Assembly: GCA_947592005.1 (NCBI GenBank)
Contig: CANQDJ010000003.1
Location: 1 to 64,000, forward strand
Length of the DNA: 64,000 nucleotides
Reading direction: 5' to 3'
DNA from: an uncultured Anaeroplasma sp.
Lineage (GTDB): Bacteria > Bacillota_I > Bacilli_A > Acholeplasmatales > Anaeroplasmataceae
Made by a program: the position numbers and the translations under genes. Shown here piece by piece: positions 63,250 to 64,000 of the stretch. The notes below the pieces were generated by a model, which saw only the letters and a program-made list of their open reading frames with translations, was not told where the DNA came from and made no database searches. Every line of letters starts with the position of its first letter. Position 1 is the first letter of the stretch.

Positions 63250-64000
63250 ATGATACGAGTTGGAATATGCGGTTATGGAAATTTGGGAAAAGGAGTTGAA
63301 TCGGCGATTCAACAAAATGAAGATATGGAATTGGTTGGTATTTTTACAAGAAGAAATCCGAAAGAGATTCAACCTAAGACGAAAAAAGGTATAGTTTATA
63401 AAATAGAAGAAATGAAAAAATTTAAAGATCAAATCGATGTGATGATTTTATGTGGCGGTAGTGCGACGGATTTGCCTTGGCAAACTCCAGAAATCGTTAA
63501 AGATTTTAACGTGGTGGATTCTTTTGATACACACGCAAAGGTTGCCGAACATTTTTTAAAGGTAGATAAGAATGCGGTAGAGTCCCGCAAGATTGCGATT
63601 ATATCTACCGGCTGGGATCCGGGAATGTTTTCTTTGAATCGGGCGATGATGGAAGCCATTTTACCGAATGGCAAAGTATATACCTTTTGGGGAAAAGGGG
63701 TCAGTCAAGGACATAGTGATGCTATTCGCAGAATAAAAGGCGTTGTGGACGCAAGACAATATACTATACCGGTAGAAGAGGCTCTAGAAAAGGTTCGAAA
63801 CGGAGAAAATCCGGAATTGACAACTCGCCAAAAACATATTAGAGAGTGCTTCGTGGTGGCAGAAAATAAAAGCGAGGAACAACGGATTGAAAAAGAAATC
63901 AAAGAAATGCCGAATTATTTTGCCGATTATGATACGACGGTTCATTTTGTAAGTTTAGAAGAATTACATCAAAATCATAGCGGTATTCCTCATGGAGGCT
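63250..64000 (+). CDS. ddh: diaminopimelate dehydrogenase (3' truncated by window edge; absent from supplied ORF list)
   Basis: MIRVGICGYGNLGKGVESAI, CGGSATDLPWQTPEIVKDFNVVDSFDTHAK, STGWDPGMFSLNRAM, FWGKGVSQGHSDAIRRI; open to the window end. Confidence 0.94.
   Translation, partial: MIRVGICGYGNLGKGVESAIQQNEDMELVGIFTRRNPKEIQPKTKKGIVYKIEEMKKFKDQIDVMILCGGSATDLPWQTPEIVKDFNVVDSFDTHAKVAEHFLKVDKNAVESRKIAIISTGWDPGMFSLNRAMMEAILPNGKVYTFWGKGVSQGHSDAIRRIKGVVDARQYTIPVEEALEKVRNGENPELTTRQKHIRECFVVAENKSEEQRIEKEIKEMPNYFADYDTTVHFVSLEELHQNHSGIPHGG

Overview
This is a low-GC, gene-dense chromosomal window. TGA is used as a normal stop (pepV, coaE and dnaB end in TGA), so the code is standard. A diaminopimelate dehydrogenase and a CotY/CotZ-like spore coat protein suggest a walled, possibly spore-forming Bacillota/Bacilli-type fermenter. 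Most of the window is housekeeping: ruvB-queA-PPIase-tgt, pepV, trmB, pheA, pyrimidine-nucleoside phosphorylase, trpS and thrS with T-box leaders, nadK, clpP, gap, ung, adhE, polA, mutM, coaE, dnaB/dnaI, hslO, rqcH, gmk-rpoZ, uvrC. There is also a trimeric electron-bifurcating-type [FeFe] hydrogenase followed by a group-B-like [FeFe] hydrogenase. I saw no CRISPR array, IS element, prophage, rRNA or tRNA. The most unusual region is the oligopeptide ABC transporter locus at 13.0-22.3 kb. Its substrate-binding lipoprotein looks circularly permuted: the segment normally at the C-terminus of OppA/AmiA sits directly after the signal peptide, and the protein ends just after the usual GWGPDYGDP motif. 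Its OppD carries a ~250-residue charged insertion between Walker A and the Q-loop. The operon ends with a membrane-anchored, apparently catalytically degenerate ApbE-like protein. Other points worth checking are a membrane-anchored PTS EIIB-like domain with Cys replaced by Asp next to HPr, a sigma-K-like promoter before the coat gene, and an unassigned structured RNA or leader behind a consensus promoter at ~46.25 kb. All family assignments are from reading the sequence by eye; no searches were run.
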